A stretch of DNA of 64,000 nucleotides from an uncultured Eubacteriales bacterium (GTDB taxonomy: Bacteria > Bacillota > Clostridia > Christensenellales > Aristaeellaceae). Positions within the stretch are counted from its first letter, which is position 1; each line of letters starts with the position of its first letter. Positions 36,034-48,569 of the stretch are shown here, piece by piece. The stretch covers positions 107,706-171,705 of the forward strand of contig CACWZP010000005.1 of assembly GCA_902765395.1 (NCBI GenBank), in the 5' to 3' direction. The translations under genes were made by a program, and so were the position numbers. The notes under the pieces were generated by a model that was not told where the DNA came from, did no database searches, and saw only the letters and a program-made list of their open reading frames with translations.

Positions 36034-39000
36034 TTGGCGAAACTGAACAATATCCGCAACCTGGCCTATTCCGAAGCCGGTTCGGTCAGCAGTTCCCCGC
36101 AGGACTGGATGCGCTTCATGGACACCGCTTCGCGGATGTACCGCTACAGCTTCCTGGAGCAGCTGCTGATCTACGCCCAGCGGCCCGAAGCCACGGCCTG
36201 CGCCACGCTGGATACGTGGAATCAGAAGGTCGGGCGCTGGGTCAATCGCGGCGCGAAGGGCATCGCCCTCATCGACGACGCCACCCAGCCGGAGCGGTTG
36301 CGCTATGTCTTTGACATCGCGGACACCCATGCCGTGCGCGGCGCGCCCGATCCTTACATCTGGCGGTTGGATGACCGGCATAAGGATTGGTTTTTAGCCT
36401 ACCTGTACAATACCTACAACCTGCCCGATGTCAGCTCCATCATGCTGGCGCTGGAGCAGGTGGCCGAACAGGTGACGGAGGAGTACCTGGAGGACGCGAT
36501 GGACGGCATCGAACAGGAGATGAACGGCTCGCTGCTGGCGACGCTGCCGGAGGAGGCGCGGAGGGAAACCTTCCGCGCCGTCTTCCAGAATTCCATCTTC
36601 TATGAGGTGGCGCGGCGCTGCGGGCTGAACCCTGAAAGTTATCTCCGCGAGAGCGACTTTAGGGGCATTCAGTTCTTCAACCGGCTGGGCGTCCTCGCGG
36701 TGCTGGGCAACGCCGTGAGCAACCTCACCGAGATCATCCTGACGGACATCGGGCGGGAAATCCGCGCATGGGACAGGGAAAATCCCATCCAAGAAAATTT
36801 GCAGAAACCCCTTGCAAAAAATGAAAGCCCGGTGTATAATGGCTTTCGCGTGGTAAAGCGTGAAAGTAACGACGACGAACCCGAAGAAGGAGGGCAAGAG
36901 AATGGAGCTGACGTATCATCGCAAGGGAGATTACCTGTTTCCGAACCTGGTGATCGAGACGGAGAACGCGCCGCAGATCGGGAAGTACGGGATGCTGCGC
37001 AAGACCTACCTGAAGGAGAACCGTCCGAACTGGTATCAGAGCATGCTGGCGACGGGCAAGCTGACCCGGCACCTGTCGGAGATCGACCAGCGAGCGAACG
37101 AGCGCCTGGAGCAGCTGACCGAGCAGATGGCGCGGACGGAGGGCGTGACGGAGGCTCTGAAAGAGAGCGATCCGATGAGCTGGATTCAGCGGATGAACAA
37201 CCTTCGCAGCCGGGCGGACGAGATCATACTGACGGAATTGGTGTACAGCTGACCGAGGAAATAACCGAACAGGATTTGAACGAGGCAGAGGCGGAAATCG
37301 CCTCTGCCCTTTCTCTGCCCGAATTTCCCACCGCCAACCAGCAGATCCGAGCCATAGAGGCGCGCATGGCCGCACCCTATGAGCGCGAGATCACCGTGCC
37401 CACGGAGGTGGTGGACGAGATACTGCGCACGGGCGGCAATCGCCGGGGCAGCCAACTGCGACTGATCTACAACTATATGATCGAGCAGACCCCAGAGGCG
37501 GCCACGGCCTACGTCAAGCGGGAGTACGGCAAGGGTGGCAAGGGATTCACCATCAACGGCACCGACTATGCCGTTTGGTTTGACGAGCTGGGCTTGCAGA
37601 TCGCGGCGGGCCATTCTGTGTGGGAGCAGGCCATCGAAAAGGCGTTCCTGTCCTGGGACGACGTGGCGGGCAGAATCCACCAGCTTCTCAGGCAGGGCGA
37701 ATACGCGCCCCAGCCCGTACTGGACGCGGCGCGCGGGAATGCGCTGACCGAGTACGCCAACGCCCTGGCATTCATGGAGCGGGACATCGTGGACGATTAC
37801 CGGCACACCCTGTTCGATGAAGCTGAATTGGAGATGTTCAAAGGCGGCTTTCCCGAAGAGGTGGAGAAGGTGTCCCGCTTCCTCGACCACCAGGAGAACG
37901 TGGACAGGCTGGTGTCCCGGCTTCGTGACTTCGCGGCGGTCTATGCGGAGAATCGGGATGTGATGCGCTTTCACTATTACAATCCCACCCGCATGACAAA
38001 CGCCTTTGAAGCATTTTCAAAGCCGTGGACGCCCTTTCAGGCCAGGGAGGGATTCGCGTGGGAAAACCACGGCGTTTTCATCACCGAGGACGAGATCGAC
38101 GCGGAGCTGGCGGGCGGCGCAAGCTATGAAAACAGCAGGCTTGCCATCTACGCCCACTTCCTGTCCACCGACGACAGGAAAGTCCGCGCGGATTTCCTGA
38201 AGCATCACTATGGCGAGGGCGGCCATTCTCCCGCGCTGAACGGCAAGGATGGCGCGGATGAATCGCACGATTCCAAGGGGATTCGACTGCGCGTCGGTGG
38301 TTACACGAATCCTGCCGCGGAAGTCACCCTGTCCTGGGCAAAGGTGGCGCAGCGCATCGACTACCTCATGCGGAATGACCGCTATCTGACAGCCTCGGAT
38401 CATGCGAAGATGCCAGGGTATGAGCGCGAGATCATGGCGCGGCGCATCCGCACCTTCTATTACCACATGCCGGAGGACATCCCGCGTCCTGCCGGTGCTG
38501 ACCTGATTGCCGTCGAGGACAGGCAGCCCCTCGCGGATGCCCTGATGATGACCGATACCGCCGTGGAGCTGGTCAATCAGATGGACGACGCAATGGCAGC
38601 GCTGCCCACCGAAAATGAGCATTATCAGGAATGCACTGAGATACTGTTCCAGGTGCATGACTACATCGACGGCACCTACACGATCTTCTCGGAGCCGCCC
38701 TGGAAGAAGGAACCGGCGGCACAGAATCAACAGATGTCCATGTTCAGCCTGTTTGACCAGCCCGGAGAAAGCGAACATGAGATAGATGAGGATGAAGATG
38801 CGCCGGAGGAAGAAATCGAGGAATCTGCGCCAGATGTGGAAGCCGAATCGGAAGAAGCCTCAGATATGGAAGCAGAATCGGAAGAAGTCGAAGCGGAAGA
38901 AACTGAGGAGGCAATCGCACCCGTTTCTGACGATCCTGACCGGCTGACCGACGAGGAATACGCCGAGTACAGCGCCCTCAGAGCGCAGTACCCTGATACG

Positions 39001-42000
39001 CTCATCGGCTTTGAGCGCAACGGCTCCTTTGAGTTCTACGGCGAGGACGCCCGGCGCGTCGCGGAAAGGCTTGGTTTCCGGCTCATCGAGCGCGAGACCC
39101 CGGAGGGCACGGTGCAGGCGACGGGCTTTGCCGCGGATCAGTGGCAGTCCAACGCCCGGATGCTGTGGCAACACGGCGAGAGCGTGTACCTGTCGGGCAT
39201 CGCGGAGGACGGCAGCCGTGAAGAGGTCAAGCACCTGCGGGCGGAGGATTTCGTGCCGGAAAGCTCCGATATAGACGCCCCTGATCTTCCCGCCGACACC
39301 CTGGAGATGGGCATGATCGTCGAAGTGGATGGCCATCGGTTTGAGATCGAATCCATCGACATCCTCTATCATGAGGTGCGGCTAAAAGACCTGACCCTCC
39401 AAGAGCAATTTGGCTTTCCCATCTTCCGCGCCGAGCATTACGATGTGGTTCAGCAATGGATCAGGGACACGGCACAGTCCCAAAAGACCACAGCGGAAGA
39501 ACCGGTGAAGATGAAGGAGATTGTGATTGATCTCAGGCCGCGGGAGGAACGCGAAATACCGCTTGAGCCGCCGGTGGAGCGCCACAACTTCCGCATCACC
39601 GATGACGATCTCGGCGCGGGTGGGCCGAAGGCGAAGTTCCGAGCCAACATGGACGCCATCTATCTGCTGAAAACGCTGGAGAGCGAAAACCGGCTGGCGA
39701 CGCCGGAGGAACAGGAAGTGCTGTCCCGCTTCGTCGGCTGGGGCGGCATCCCCCAGGCGTTTGACCCGGATGCCCGCGAGTGGTCGGGCGAATACGCGGA
39801 GGTCAAGGCGGCCCTGACCCCGGAGGAATACGAGGCGGCGCGGGCCTCCACCCTCAACGCCTTTTATACGTCGCCTACGGTCATCCGCGCCATGTATGAC
39901 GCTCTGGACGGCATGGGCTTCAGGAAGGGCAACATCCTGGAACCCAGCTGCGGCGTGGGTAACTTCATGGGGATGCTGCCGGAGGGCATGAGCGCCTCCC
40001 GGATGTACGGCGTGGAGCTGGACAGCATCACCGGCAGGATCGCCCAGCAGCTCTACCAAAAGAACACCATCGCGGTGCAGGGCTTCGAGGAGACCGGCTT
40101 CTCCGACAACTTCTTCGACGTGGTGATCGGCAACGTCCCCTTCGGCGCGTTCAAGGTGGTGGACAAGCAGTATGATCGCTACAACTTCCTGATTCACGAC
40201 TACTTCATCGCCCGGTCTATCGACCTGGTGCGTCCGGGCGGCGTGGTGGCCGTCGTGACCTCCAGCGGCACGATGGACAAGCAGTCGGACGCCATGCGGC
40301 AGTATGTCGCCGCCCGCGCCGATCTGCTGGGCGCGATACGGTTGCCGAGAAACACCTTCCAGCGCAACGCGGGCACCAGCGTCGTGACGGACATCCTGTT
40401 CTTCCAGAAGCGGGAGAGCGCCGCCATCGAGCAGCCCGATTGGGTGAATCTCGGCGAGACCCCGGAAGGCTATCATGTCAACAGCTATTTCGTCCAGCAT
40501 CCGGAGATGGTGCTGGGCACTTTTTCGGATGAAAACACGCAGTACGGCAAGCAGGAGGCGACGGTGGAACCTATCCCTGGCGCAGACCTGGGTGAGCAGC
40601 TGTGGGAGGCCGTCAAGAACATCCATGGTCAGATCAACGAAGTGGAGCTTTCTGATACTGACCTGGAGGATGTATCGGAGGCGCTGCCCGCCGACCCGAA
40701 TGTGCGCAATTTCAGCTATACCGTGGTGGACGGCAAGCTCTATTATCGGGAGAACAGCGTGATGAACCCGGTGGATCTGCCGAAGAACACGGTTAATCGT
40801 GTGATCGCCATGATCGGCCTGCGGGACACGGTACGCGCATTGTTGCAGGGGCAGCTGGAGGACGCCACCGACGCGCAGATCGCCGCCATGCAGCAGAAGC
40901 TGAACGCGCAGTATGACGATTTCTCCAGGCAGTTCGGCCTCATCAGCGCCACCGCCAACAAGCGGGCTTTCCAGCAGGACAGCAGCTATTGCCTGTTGGC
41001 GGCGCTGGAGGTGCTGGACGAGAACGGCCAGCTGAAGCGCAAGGCTGACATCTTCACCAAGCGCACCATCCGAAAGCCGGAGCCCGTGGAATCCGTGGAC
41101 ACAGCCAGCGAGGCGCTGGCGCTGTCCATCGGTGAGCGGGCCAGGGTGGATTTGCCCTATATGACCTCCCTGTGCGGCAGGACTGAGGACGAGATCATCG
41201 ACGAGCTGCGGGGCGTGATCTTCCTCGCCCCTGAAAGCAACGAGTGGCAGACCAGCGACGAGTACCTGTCTGGCAATGTGCGCGAAAAGTTGCGGGCCGC
41301 GCAAAGCGCCGCCGAGCGTGATCCCGCCTATCAGGTGAATGTGGAATACCTGAAACGGGTGCAGCCCAAAGACCTGGATGCCTCTGAGATCGAAGTGCGC
41401 CTGGGGGCAACGTGGATCGACCCTCAGTATATCGACCGGTTCATCCGGGACGAGTTCCACACCGACTTCTGGCTGATCGGTCGGCAGATCAAGGTGCAGT
41501 ATTCCAAGGTATCCGGCCTGTGGAACGTCCAGGGCAAGAGCATGGATCGAGGCAATCCCATGGTCTACTCCACCTACGGCACCGAGCGGCTCAACGCCTT
41601 TCATCTGCTGGAGGACGCGCTGAACCTGAAAGACACCAAGGTGTACGACACCTTCCACGACGCGGACGGCGACCACCGCGTGCTGAACAAGAAGGAGACC
41701 ATGCTGGCCCAGCAGAAGCAGGAGCTGATTCGGGCGGCGTTCAAGGAATGGATTTTCAAGGACATGCGGCGAAGGGAGACGCTGGTCGCCAGGTACAACG
41801 AGCTTTTCAACGCCGTCCGGCCACGCGAGTACGACGGCAGTCACATCCGCTTCGTGGGCATGACGCCGGAGATCACCCTGATGCAGCACCAGAAGAACGC
41901 CATCGCGCACATCCTGTATGGAGATAACGTGCTGCTGGCCCACTGCGTCGGCGCGGGCAAGACCTTTCAGATGATCGCCGCGGGCATGGAGGCGCGGCGG

Positions 42001-44436
42001 CTGGGACTTTCACAGAAGAACCTCTATGTCGTGCCGAACCACCTGACGGAGCAGTGGGGCGCGGACTTCCTGCGGCTGTACCCCGGCGCGAACATCCTGG
42101 TTGCCACGAAAAAGGACTTTGAACCGGCGAACCGCAAGAAGTTCTGCTCCCGCATCGCCACCGGCGACTACGACGCTATCATCATCGGGCACACGCAGTT
42201 TGAGAAGATACCGCTGTCCCATGAAAGGCAGGCCGCCATGATCCAGTCACAGATCGACGAGATCACCACTGCCATCGCGGAGGAAAAGGCGGAGCAGGGC
42301 GGCAGGTACACCATCAAGCAGATGGAGCGCACGCGCAAGGGGCTGGAAGCCCGCTTGAAAAAGCTGAACGACCAGTCCCGTAAGGACGACGTGGTAACGT
42401 TTGAGCAGCTGGGCGTGGATCGGTTGTTTGTGGACGAGAGCCATTATTACAAAAACCTGTTTCTGTACACGAAGATGACCAACGTGGCGGGCATCCAAAC
42501 CACCGACGCTCAGAAGTCCTCCGATATGTACCTGAAATGCCGGTATCTGGACGAGCTGACCGGCGGCAAGGGCATCACCTTCGCCACGGGCACGCCGATC
42601 TCCAACAGCATGGTGGAACTGTACACCATCATGCGCTATCTGCAATACGATACGCTCCAGCGCACGGGGCTTGGGCATTTTGACAGCTGGGCATCCACCT
42701 TCGGGGAGACGGTGACGGCCATCGAGCTGGCCCCGGAGGGCACGGGCTATCGCGCCAAGACGCGGTTTGCCCGTTTTTTCAACCTTCCCGAACTGATTTC
42801 CATGTTCAAGGAGGTGGCCGACGTGCAGACCGCCGACATGCTGAAGCTGCCGGTGCCGAAGGCTGAGTTCGTGAACGAGGTCCTGAAGCCCAGCGAAATC
42901 CAGCAGGACATGGTGGCCTCTTTCTCTGACCGCGCCGAAGCTGTGCGCAGCGGAAGGGTCGATCCCAAAGAGGACAACATGCTGCGCATCACCAACGACG
43001 GCAGGAAGTGCGCCCTCGACCAGCGGCTGATGAACCCGCTGTTGCCGGACGATGAGGAGAGTAAAGTGAACGCCTGTATCCGAAACGCCTTTAAGGTATG
43101 GCAGGACGGACAGGCGGACAGGACGGCGCAGGTGATCTTTTGCGACCTGTCCACGCCGAAGGGCGACGGCAGCTTCAACGTCTATGACGACATCCGAAAC
43201 AAGCTGGAGGCGATGGGCGTCCCGCGGGAGGAGATCGCCTTTATCCATGAGGCAACCACCGAGACGCAGAAGGCCGAACTGTTCGCCAAGGTCCGCGCCG
43301 GCCAGGTGCGCGTCCTGCTTGGCAGCACCGCGAAGCTGGGCGCGGGCACTAATATGCAGGACAGGCTGATTGCCCTTCACCACCTGGACGCCCCATGGAA
43401 GCCCAGCGACCTGGAGCAGCAGGAGGGACGCATACTCCGGCAGGGCAATATGAACGAGAGGGTGCAGATCTTCCGCTACGTCACGGAGGGCACCTTCGAC
43501 GCCTATATGTGGCAGATCCTGGAGAACAAGCAGAAGTTCATCAGCCAAATCATGACCAGCAAGAGCCCGGTGCGCGCCTGCGAGGACGTGGACGACACAG
43601 CCCTGTCCTATGCGGAGATCAAGGCGCTGGCGACGGGCAACCCCTACATCAAGGAAAAGATGGATTTGGACATCCAGGTGGCCAAGCTGCGGATGCTTCG
43701 AGCCAGCCACACCAGCCAGATCTACCGTTTGGAAACGGACATCGCCCGAACCTATCCTGTCCAAATCGCCTCCGTTCAGCAGCGTATCGCAAACCTGGAG
43801 GCGGACAAAACGGCAGCGGCTCCGGTGCTGGCGCTCGACAAGGAACAGTTTGAGATGAAGGTGTCCGGCGTGGTCTACACGGACAGGAAGGATGCGGGCA
43901 ACGCGCTCATCAAGGCGTGCACCGCCGCCAAGACTGTCAGCCAGGAGCTGCCCGTGGGCGAATACCACGGCTTCCGGCTCTCGGCCAGCTACGACACCTT
44001 CACCAACAATTTTGAACTGTCCGTGCGGGGACAGGGCAAGTACACGATCAAGCTGGGCGCTGATCCCTTCGGCAACATCACCCGCATCAATAATGTCTTG
44101 GAAGGGTTTACAAACAACTTGGAGGAAGCGAAACGCAAGCTGGCCACGCTGGAGCAGCAGCTGGAGACCGCGAAGGAGGAGGTCGCCAAGCCCTTCCCGC
44201 AGGAACAGGAGCTGATCCAAAAGGAGGCGCGGCTGTCAGAGCTGAACGCCCTTTTGAACATGGATGAGCGCGGCTCGGAGGCAGCGCTGATCGACGAAGA
44301 AGCGACGGTGGACGAGGAATCCCAAGGCCGAGCAGTAGAGGAACAGCGAAAGGATGTGGTGGAAGCCGATGAGCCTGAACAGGACGAGAACGAGCCAATC
44401 GCCGCGAAATCCCGACGCTATCAGATGGCCATATAA
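36034..44436 (+). CDS. Giant N6-methylase/SNF2-like helicase fusion
   Basis: This is a 2800-residue protein. The N-terminal 250 residues look like the ArdC-type region of large polyvalent proteins. An acidic/Gly-rich linker (about 290-406) is encoded by DNA that also carries the nested tnpV. Two related modules then follow ([20 protein letters not shown] and a later copy). The DNA methylase has [13 protein letters not shown] (about 1301) and the catalytic-type motif GNVPFG (about 1367). The helicase has HCVGAGKTF (about 1970), LFVDESHYY (about 2134) and the C-lobe [13 protein letters not shown] (about 2430), with a coiled-coil end. Such proteins may protect incoming DNA from restriction. TTG start. 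Confidence 0.85.
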   Translation: MAKLNNIRNLAYSEAGSVSSSPQDWMRFMDTASRMYRYSFLEQLLIYAQRPEATACATLDTWNQKVGRWVNRGAKGIALIDDATQPERLRYVFDIADTHAVRGAPDPYIWRLDDRHKDWFLAYLYNTYNLPDVSSIMLALEQVAEQVTEEYLEDAMDGIEQEMNGSLLATLPEEARRETFRAVFQNSIFYEVARRCGLNPESYLRESDFRGIQFFNRLGVLAVLGNAVSNLTEIILTDIGREIRAWDRENPIQENLQKPLAKNESPVYNGFRVVKRESNDDEPEEGGQENGADVSSQGRLPVSEPGDRDGERAADREVRDAAQDLPEGEPSELVSEHAGDGQADPAPVGDRPASERAPGAADRADGADGGRDGGSERERSDELDSADEQPSQPGGRDHTDGIGVQLTEEITEQDLNEAEAEIASALSLPEFPTANQQIRAIEARMAAPYEREITVPTEVVDEILRTGGNRRGSQLRLIYNYMIEQTPEAATAYVKREYGKGGKGFTINGTDYAVWFDELGLQIAAGHSVWEQAIEKAFLSWDDVAGRIHQLLRQGEYAPQPVLDAARGNALTEYANALAFMERDIVDDYRHTLFDEAELEMFKGGFPEEVEKVSRFLDHQENVDRLVSRLRDFAAVYAENRDVMRFHYYNPTRMTNAFEAFSKPWTPFQAREGFAWENHGVFITEDEIDAELAGGASYENSRLAIYAHFLSTDDRKVRADFLKHHYGEGGHSPALNGKDGADESHDSKGIRLRVGGYTNPAAEVTLSWAKVAQRIDYLMRNDRYLTASDHAKMPGYEREIMARRIRTFYYHMPEDIPRPAGADLIAVEDRQPLADALMMTDTAVELVNQMDDAMAALPTENEHYQECTEILFQVHDYIDGTYTIFSEPPWKKEPAAQNQQMSMFSLFDQPGESEHEIDEDEDAPEEEIEESAPDVEAESEEASDMEAESEEVEAEETEEAIAPVSDDPDRLTDEEYAEYSALRAQYPDTLIGFERNGSFEFYGEDARRVAERLGFRLIERETPEGTVQATGFAADQWQSNARMLWQHGESVYLSGIAEDGSREEVKHLRAEDFVPESSDIDAPDLPADTLEMGMIVEVDGHRFEIESIDILYHEVRLKDLTLQEQFGFPIFRAEHYDVVQQWIRDTAQSQKTTAEEPVKMKEIVIDLRPREEREIPLEPPVERHNFRITDDDLGAGGPKAKFRANMDAIYLLKTLESENRLATPEEQEVLSRFVGWGGIPQAFDPDAREWSGEYAEVKAALTPEEYEAARASTLNAFYTSPTVIRAMYDALDGMGFRKGNILEPSCGVGNFMGMLPEGMSASRMYGVELDSITGRIAQQLYQKNTIAVQGFEETGFSDNFFDVVIGNVPFGAFKVVDKQYDRYNFLIHDYFIARSIDLVRPGGVVAVVTSSGTMDKQSDAMRQYVAARADLLGAIRLPRNTFQRNAGTSVVTDILFFQKRESAAIEQPDWVNLGETPEGYHVNSYFVQHPEMVLGTFSDENTQYGKQEATVEPIPGADLGEQLWEAVKNIHGQINEVELSDTDLEDVSEALPADPNVRNFSYTVVDGKLYYRENSVMNPVDLPKNTVNRVIAMIGLRDTVRALLQGQLEDATDAQIAAMQQKLNAQYDDFSRQFGLISATANKRAFQQDSSYCLLAALEVLDENGQLKRKADIFTKRTIRKPEPVESVDTASEALALSIGERARVDLPYMTSLCGRTEDEIIDELRGVIFLAPESNEWQTSDEYLSGNVREKLRAAQSAAERDPAYQVNVEYLKRVQPKDLDASEIEVRLGATWIDPQYIDRFIRDEFHTDFWLIGRQIKVQYSKVSGLWNVQGKSMDRGNPMVYSTYGTERLNAFHLLEDALNLKDTKVYDTFHDADGDHRVLNKKETMLAQQKQELIRAAFKEWIFKDMRRRETLVARYNELFNAVRPREYDGSHIRFVGMTPEITLMQHQKNAIAHILYGDNVLLAHCVGAGKTFQMIAAGMEARRLGLSQKNLYVVPNHLTEQWGADFLRLYPGANILVATKKDFEPANRKKFCSRIATGDYDAIIIGHTQFEKIPLSHERQAAMIQSQIDEITTAIAEEKAEQGGRYTIKQMERTRKGLEARLKKLNDQSRKDDVVTFEQLGVDRLFVDESHYYKNLFLYTKMTNVAGIQTTDAQKSSDMYLKCRYLDELTGGKGITFATGTPISNSMVELYTIMRYLQYDTLQRTGLGHFDSWASTFGETVTAIELAPEGTGYRAKTRFARFFNLPELISMFKEVADVQTADMLKLPVPKAEFVNEVLKPSEIQQDMVASFSDRAEAVRSGRVDPKEDNMLRITNDGRKCALDQRLMNPLLPDDEESKVNACIRNAFKVWQDGQADRTAQVIFCDLSTPKGDGSFNVYDDIRNKLEAMGVPREEIAFIHEATTETQKAELFAKVRAGQVRVLLGSTAKLGAGTNMQDRLIALHHLDAPWKPSDLEQQEGRILRQGNMNERVQIFRYVTEGTFDAYMWQILENKQKFISQIMTSKSPVRACEDVDDTALSYAEIKALATGNPYIKEKMDLDIQVAKLRMLRASHTSQIYRLETDIARTYPVQIASVQQRIANLEADKTAAAPVLALDKEQFEMKVSGVVYTDRKDAGNALIKACTAAKTVSQELPVGEYHGFRLSASYDTFTNNFELSVRGQGKYTIKLGADPFGNITRINNVLEGFTNNLEEAKRKLATLEQQLETAKEEVAKPFPQEQELIQKEARLSELNALLNMDERGSEAALIDEEATVDEESQGRAVEEQRKDVVEADEPEQDENEPIAAKSRRYQMAI
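36822..36850 (+). promoter_or_regulatory. Internal promoter for the nested tnpV
   Basis: TTGCAA (36822-36827), a 17-base spacer and a perfect TATAAT (36845-36850) lie inside the methylase-helicase gene, 52 bases before the tnpV start. The surrounding sequence is notably A/T-rich for this gene. Confidence 0.75.
36902..37252 (+). CDS. TnpV-family protein nested in another frame of the methylase-helicase gene
   Basis: This 116-residue protein ([20 protein letters not shown], later [16 protein letters not shown]) is a clear TnpV-type transposon protein. AAGGAGGG (36887-36894) and a strong promoter precede it. It lies wholly within the 2800-residue gene in a different frame, which stays open across it as a low-complexity linker. 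TnpV was named in Tn4451, and its role is not well defined. Confidence 0.85.
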   Translation: MELTYHRKGDYLFPNLVIETENAPQIGKYGMLRKTYLKENRPNWYQSMLATGKLTRHLSEIDQRANERLEQLTEQMARTEGVTEALKESDPMSWIQRMNNLRSRADEIILTELVYS

Positions 44437-44496
44437 CCCAACGACCAGAGTGAAGCTTGGTGTGAAGCATCCGGCTTCACTGCCATAGGAGTGCAT

Positions 44497-45846
44497 ATGA
44501 ACCGATACGATTTTTTGATCTATGAATCCCGCCAAGGCGAGGCAAGCATTGAGGCGGAGTCCCCGAAGGAGGCCAGGGACAAGCTTATGGAACTGTACAA
44601 AGCGGGCGGCATCGAGTTTTCGTTTGTCACCGGCACAGACAACGAAATCCTGAACATCACCCCGTTGAAAGCCGTGTCCCTACAACGCTTTGAAATCTTC
44701 GGCAAGGAAGCGCTTTTCACCGATCTTCCCGCCGACAAGGTGGACGCGCTGCAAGGCGTGGACAAGCTCTTTCGCTATGATCTGCGGCATGGGGATAACG
44801 ACAGCATCCCTTTGAAGGTGGAAATGCAAGTCACGGTCAACCGCTACGGCACAGTCTTTACCGCCGAGCCGCTTTTCATGGAGGGCGAGTTTTCCCGCGA
44901 TCTCTATGACGAGGATTGGGGTTTCCTCTCAGACGAGCCTCCCATGACCCCGGAACAATTCTACAACGCTATGCAGGAAGAGGAGAGACAGACCGTGCGT
45001 GAATACGAAATCTATCAGCTGAACGCTGGCGGCAGGGATCAGATGTTTATGAACATGAAGGAGCTGCGAGCGATGCACGTGACGCCCAACATCGCAAGCT
45101 ACAACGCCGTGTACAAGGGCACGCTGGAGCCGGGCATGACCCTGGACAGCCTATACACCAAATTCAATGTTGAGAGGCCGGAGGACTTCAAGAGGCATTC
45201 GCTATCCGTCAGCGATGTCATAGTTGTAAGCGACGAGCATGGAAAGACGGCCTGGTTCGTGGACAGCTTCGGGTTTACCCAGCTGCCGGACTTTTTCACC
45301 CAGCAGGAGCAGCAGCACGAAGCGCCCACGGAAGGCGAAAAGACCTACCTTCCCGTCTACCGGCGCACCGCCGACTATGCCCGTGAGGCCGGGGAGCGCG
45401 ACGAGTATCGCGCCTCTTATCAGGAGAACGTCAAGTGCAAGCAGGCCATCGAAAAGGCGATCAGCCTGGACTACGACGGCCAGTATCTGAACGACAACGC
45501 CATTTTCACGGTGCTGGATGCTTTCGGCCCGGAGCGCCTGTCCTGGGTGCTGGGCAACACCATCACGATGAAGGAGCACGACGGGCGGTTTTCCCGGAGC
45601 AACAGGTCATGGGCGCAGGCCATGAGCATCCCCATTGACCGGGACGGCTTCGGCAGCCTGCGGAATTGGAGCTACACCGTCGAGAGTCATCCCGCCATAC
45701 TCGATCTGTACACCACACTCCTGAGGAAAGAGCTGGAGAGGCCGCCCCAGGAGCGTATGGCGGAGAAGTCGGTTGCCATAGAGGAATCAAAGCCACGGCC
45801 TGAGCCGTCGAAGTCCGCCAAGCACAAGAGCGAGCCGAGCCTGTGA
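44497..45846 (+). CDS. YodL-like and DUF3849-domain protein
   Basis: This 449-residue protein has an N-terminal unknown domain, a YodL-type domain (EYEIYQLNAGGRDQMFMNMK onward) and a C-terminal DUF3849 domain (LPVYRRTADYAREAGERDEY). Such domains recur in large polyvalent proteins of ICEs and phages. ATAGGAG supports ATG 44497 rather than GTG 44491. Function unknown. Confidence 0.7.
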   Translation: MNRYDFLIYESRQGEASIEAESPKEARDKLMELYKAGGIEFSFVTGTDNEILNITPLKAVSLQRFEIFGKEALFTDLPADKVDALQGVDKLFRYDLRHGDNDSIPLKVEMQVTVNRYGTVFTAEPLFMEGEFSRDLYDEDWGFLSDEPPMTPEQFYNAMQEEERQTVREYEIYQLNAGGRDQMFMNMKELRAMHVTPNIASYNAVYKGTLEPGMTLDSLYTKFNVERPEDFKRHSLSVSDVIVVSDEHGKTAWFVDSFGFTQLPDFFTQQEQQHEAPTEGEKTYLPVYRRTADYAREAGERDEYRASYQENVKCKQAIEKAISLDYDGQYLNDNAIFTVLDAFGPERLSWVLGNTITMKEHDGRFSRSNRSWAQAMSIPIDRDGFGSLRNWSYTVESHPAILDLYTTLLRKELERPPQERMAEKSVAIEESKPRPEPSKSAKHKSEPSL

Positions 45847-45879
45847 GGGGCCATTGTGCAAACGGGGAGGCGATGACCG

Positions 45880-46719
45880 ATGCTTCAGGAACGCTGCCAG
45901 CTCTACCAGATGAAGGATGGCGAGGCGTTGCGCGAATACATCTTCCAACCCTTCGCCGCCCTCGCCTCCAAGCGGTACTTTCCGAACGAGACTGACTACA
46001 ACATGGTCTACGACGACCTGCTGCGTCCCAACGAGGATGTGCGGGCGGTACGGGAGCGACTGTCCATGTTGCAGCGTAAGCGGGGCTGCTTTCGGCAGAT
46101 CAATACCAGCGATGTGATTGTGCTGCGGCGCGAGACCGGCACGATCTGCTGCTTTGTCGATGGGGACGGCTTCGTGATGCTGGACGGCTTCTTCGGCCTC
46201 CCGGCCTCAGGCAATCCGCTGACGCTGGAAACGGAGCACTACGCCATCCCCGGCAAGAAGGGATTGTGGCGGGTCGTGGACAACATCACCTATGAGAACA
46301 ACCTTTTCTTCCTGCTGGAGCATGAGGAACACGGGCGTGAAATCCCTTGTGTGATCCTCGATTCCAAGGGAGAAGTGATATCGGACACAATCACAAAGGA
46401 TTTCGATGAAACAGCCGCGGAGCAGATGCGGCTGTTTCTGCACCCGGAGCTGCCGAAGCAGGCTACGGAACATGAGCGGCCCCCGAAGGAGCTTTGGCAG
46501 AAATTCTATGAGAACGGCGAGTACGTCCGTCACGCCAGCCACGAGGTCGGCAGCGAGGAAAACTACAACTACATCGACGGATTAAACAACAATCGTAAAC
46601 CCCAGCGGCCCGTCTGGGTCGATCCAAAGAAACGCCCGTCTGTTCGCAAGCGGCTTCAGGAAAAGCTGAGCCAGGTGCATGGCGGCAAGGATAAGCAACG
46701 GACGAGGGAAAAAGCGTAA
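45880..46719 (+). CDS. YodL-like and LPD28-like protein
   Basis: The 279-residue product has an N-terminal YodL-like domain (LYQMKDGEALREYIFQPFAA) and a domain starting GLWRVVDNITYENNLFFLLE that matches the LPD28 type. The tail is basic. GGGGAGG precedes the start. The first part resembles the middle of the previous gene, so the two share ancestry. Confidence 0.65.
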   Translation: MLQERCQLYQMKDGEALREYIFQPFAALASKRYFPNETDYNMVYDDLLRPNEDVRAVRERLSMLQRKRGCFRQINTSDVIVLRRETGTICCFVDGDGFVMLDGFFGLPASGNPLTLETEHYAIPGKKGLWRVVDNITYENNLFFLLEHEEHGREIPCVILDSKGEVISDTITKDFDETAAEQMRLFLHPELPKQATEHERPPKELWQKFYENGEYVRHASHEVGSEENYNYIDGLNNNRKPQRPVWVDPKKRPSVRKRLQEKLSQVHGGKDKQRTREKA

Positions 46720-46731
46720 AGGAGGCTGATC

Positions 46732-47475
46732 ATGAGCTTCTTGAATCATAAGAACAACCAGGAACACACACTGCCCGACGTGTTTACGGCGGTCAAGCAC
46801 GGTGTCACGGCGCGACAGGTCGCGGAGATGTATGGCATTCAGGTCAATGCCCACGGCATGGCCTGTTGCCCGTTTCACGACGATACCCATCCCAGCATGA
46901 AGCTGGACGAGCGATACTATTGCTTCGGATGCCACGCCAGCGGCGACGCCATTGACTTCGTTTCCAACCTGTTCCGAATCAGGAAGCGGGAGGCGGCGGT
47001 GAAGATCGCGGAGGATTTCCACGTTCACTACGATCCGAAGGGGCGTCCCGGACGCGGACAGCCGGTGACGCTCGAACAGAAAAAGGAATGGGAGATGCGG
47101 CAGCTTCAGACAGACTTTCGTGAATGGCGCGGGAAGGCGCTGTCCGACCTGAACGGCGACTACAGAATCCTCACCGAGAGGGCGGAGCAAAATGCGCCTA
47201 CAGACCGGAACGCACCGTTTCCGCAAGGCTTTGTACAAGCCTTCAATGACCGAACGTTGGTGGAGTTCTATATCGGCCTGCTGGAAACCGCGCCGCGGGA
47301 AACGCAGATCAACCTGTACCTGCATGACTGCGCCGCCATCGCCGCGCTGCATGATCGCGTCAACGGACGTGGGCAGCCGCGCACAACCGTCCGGGAAAAG
47401 CTGGAGGAGAAGAAGAACCTTCTGAAAGCGCAGCGGGACAGGGCTGTGAATCAACAGCAACGAGCGGCCATCTGA
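46732..47475 (+). CDS. CHC2 zinc-finger primase-like protein
   Basis: The first 90 residues form a DnaG-type CHC2 zinc finger (ACCPFHDDTHPSMKL, then YYCFGCHASGDAIDFV). The remaining 150 residues are helical and lack a TOPRIM domain. It may prime or regulate replication of the transferred strand. The start follows AAGGAGG. Confidence 0.85.
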   Translation: MSFLNHKNNQEHTLPDVFTAVKHGVTARQVAEMYGIQVNAHGMACCPFHDDTHPSMKLDERYYCFGCHASGDAIDFVSNLFRIRKREAAVKIAEDFHVHYDPKGRPGRGQPVTLEQKKEWEMRQLQTDFREWRGKALSDLNGDYRILTERAEQNAPTDRNAPFPQGFVQAFNDRTLVEFYIGLLETAPRETQINLYLHDCAAIAALHDRVNGRGQPRTTVREKLEEKKNLLKAQRDRAVNQQQRAAI

Positions 47476-47519
47476 CGAAGGTAACAGGCTATAAGGCTTC
47501 ACAATGGGGAGGCGATGAA

Positions 47520-48569
47520 TTGAGCCTGATTGTATATGATCTCTTTGGAGAGAAGCGGGACAAAGTGCAGCGCGCCATTGACCTAGTGCGCAGCTTTGAA
47601 CCGCCTGATAAATACTACTTGGCCTACAGCGGCGGCAAGGATTCCATCGTGGTGGAAGCCATCCTCCGCATGGCCGGGGTGGGCTATGATATCCATTACA
47701 ACATGACCACCGTTGACCCGCCGGAGCTGGTTCGCTTCGTGATCCGCCAATTCGAGGCGGTGATCTACGACCTGCCCGACGGGTCTTTCAAATATTTTGC
47801 CGTCAACGGCGGTAGCAGGCTGCTCTCCCCGGCGACTGCCCAAAGCATCGCCGGAAAGCGGTGCATCCACTTCACCATCCCGAAGTTGTCCATGCGACAG
47901 CTGATCGTCCATAAACAATTCCCGCCGACCCGTCTGGCGCGGTACTGTTGTGAGGCATTGAAGGAATCCCACGGGGAGGGCCGCGTGGTGGTTACCGGCG
48001 TTCGCTGGGATGAGAGCGCGGGTAGAAAACGCAATCAAGGGACGGTGACGATCTTCAACGGCAAGGCGGCGCAGGTCGCCGAGCAGCAGGGGGCGCGGTA
48101 CAACAACAACCGCGCCCGCGGCATTATCATGAACTATGACGACGCGGCCACCCGGCGCGTCGTGGAGATGTGCTACAGGACGCACAAGACGATGCTCAAC
48201 CCGATCATCGACTGGACAGACGAGGATGTGTGGGAGTTCATTCGCGCTTACAACATCCCGTATTGCGAACTATACGACACCGGCTGTACCCGCCTGGGCT
48301 GCGTTGGCTGCCCGATGGGTGGATACGCCGCCCAACGACGGGAATTGACGCGCTGGCCGCAGTATCGAAAGCTGTATGTCAGCGCTTTTGACGATATGCT
48401 GGCTGCCCGGCGGTGCGATGGCAAGCTGAATCACAGCAGCCTGTGGCAGAGTGGCGAGGGCGTTATGCAATGGTGGACGGGATATGAGCGAAAGGCAAAT
48501 CCGGAGCAGGTGGCGATGCCGCTTTTGACAACGGCAGTCGGCGTGACAGATGGGAGTGAAACGGCATGA
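47520..48569 (+). CDS. PP-loop ATPase of the PAPS-reductase-like family
   Basis: This 349-residue protein has the PP-loop YLAYSGGKDSIVVEA near residue 38 and two cysteine clusters (ARYCCEALKE; GCTRLGCVGCPMGG) that could hold an iron-sulphur centre. Relatives activate substrates with ATP for sulphur transfer or for RNA/DNA base modification (DndC is one). No dndD or dndE-like gene is nearby, so phosphorothioation is not supported. TTG start after GGGGAGG. The HTH gene overlaps its stop. Confidence 0.75.
   Translation: MSLIVYDLFGEKRDKVQRAIDLVRSFEPPDKYYLAYSGGKDSIVVEAILRMAGVGYDIHYNMTTVDPPELVRFVIRQFEAVIYDLPDGSFKYFAVNGGSRLLSPATAQSIAGKRCIHFTIPKLSMRQLIVHKQFPPTRLARYCCEALKESHGEGRVVVTGVRWDESAGRKRNQGTVTIFNGKAAQVAEQQGARYNNNRARGIIMNYDDAATRRVVEMCYRTHKTMLNPIIDWTDEDVWEFIRAYNIPYCELYDTGCTRLGCVGCPMGGYAAQRRELTRWPQYRKLYVSAFDDMLAARRCDGKLNHSSLWQSGEGVMQWWTGYERKANPEQVAMPLLTTAVGVTDGSETA

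Noticed and set aside
47520-48569. Phosphorothioate (Dnd) defence system
   Set aside because: Only a DndC-like PP-loop protein is present. No dndB, dndD or dndE-like gene is nearby.
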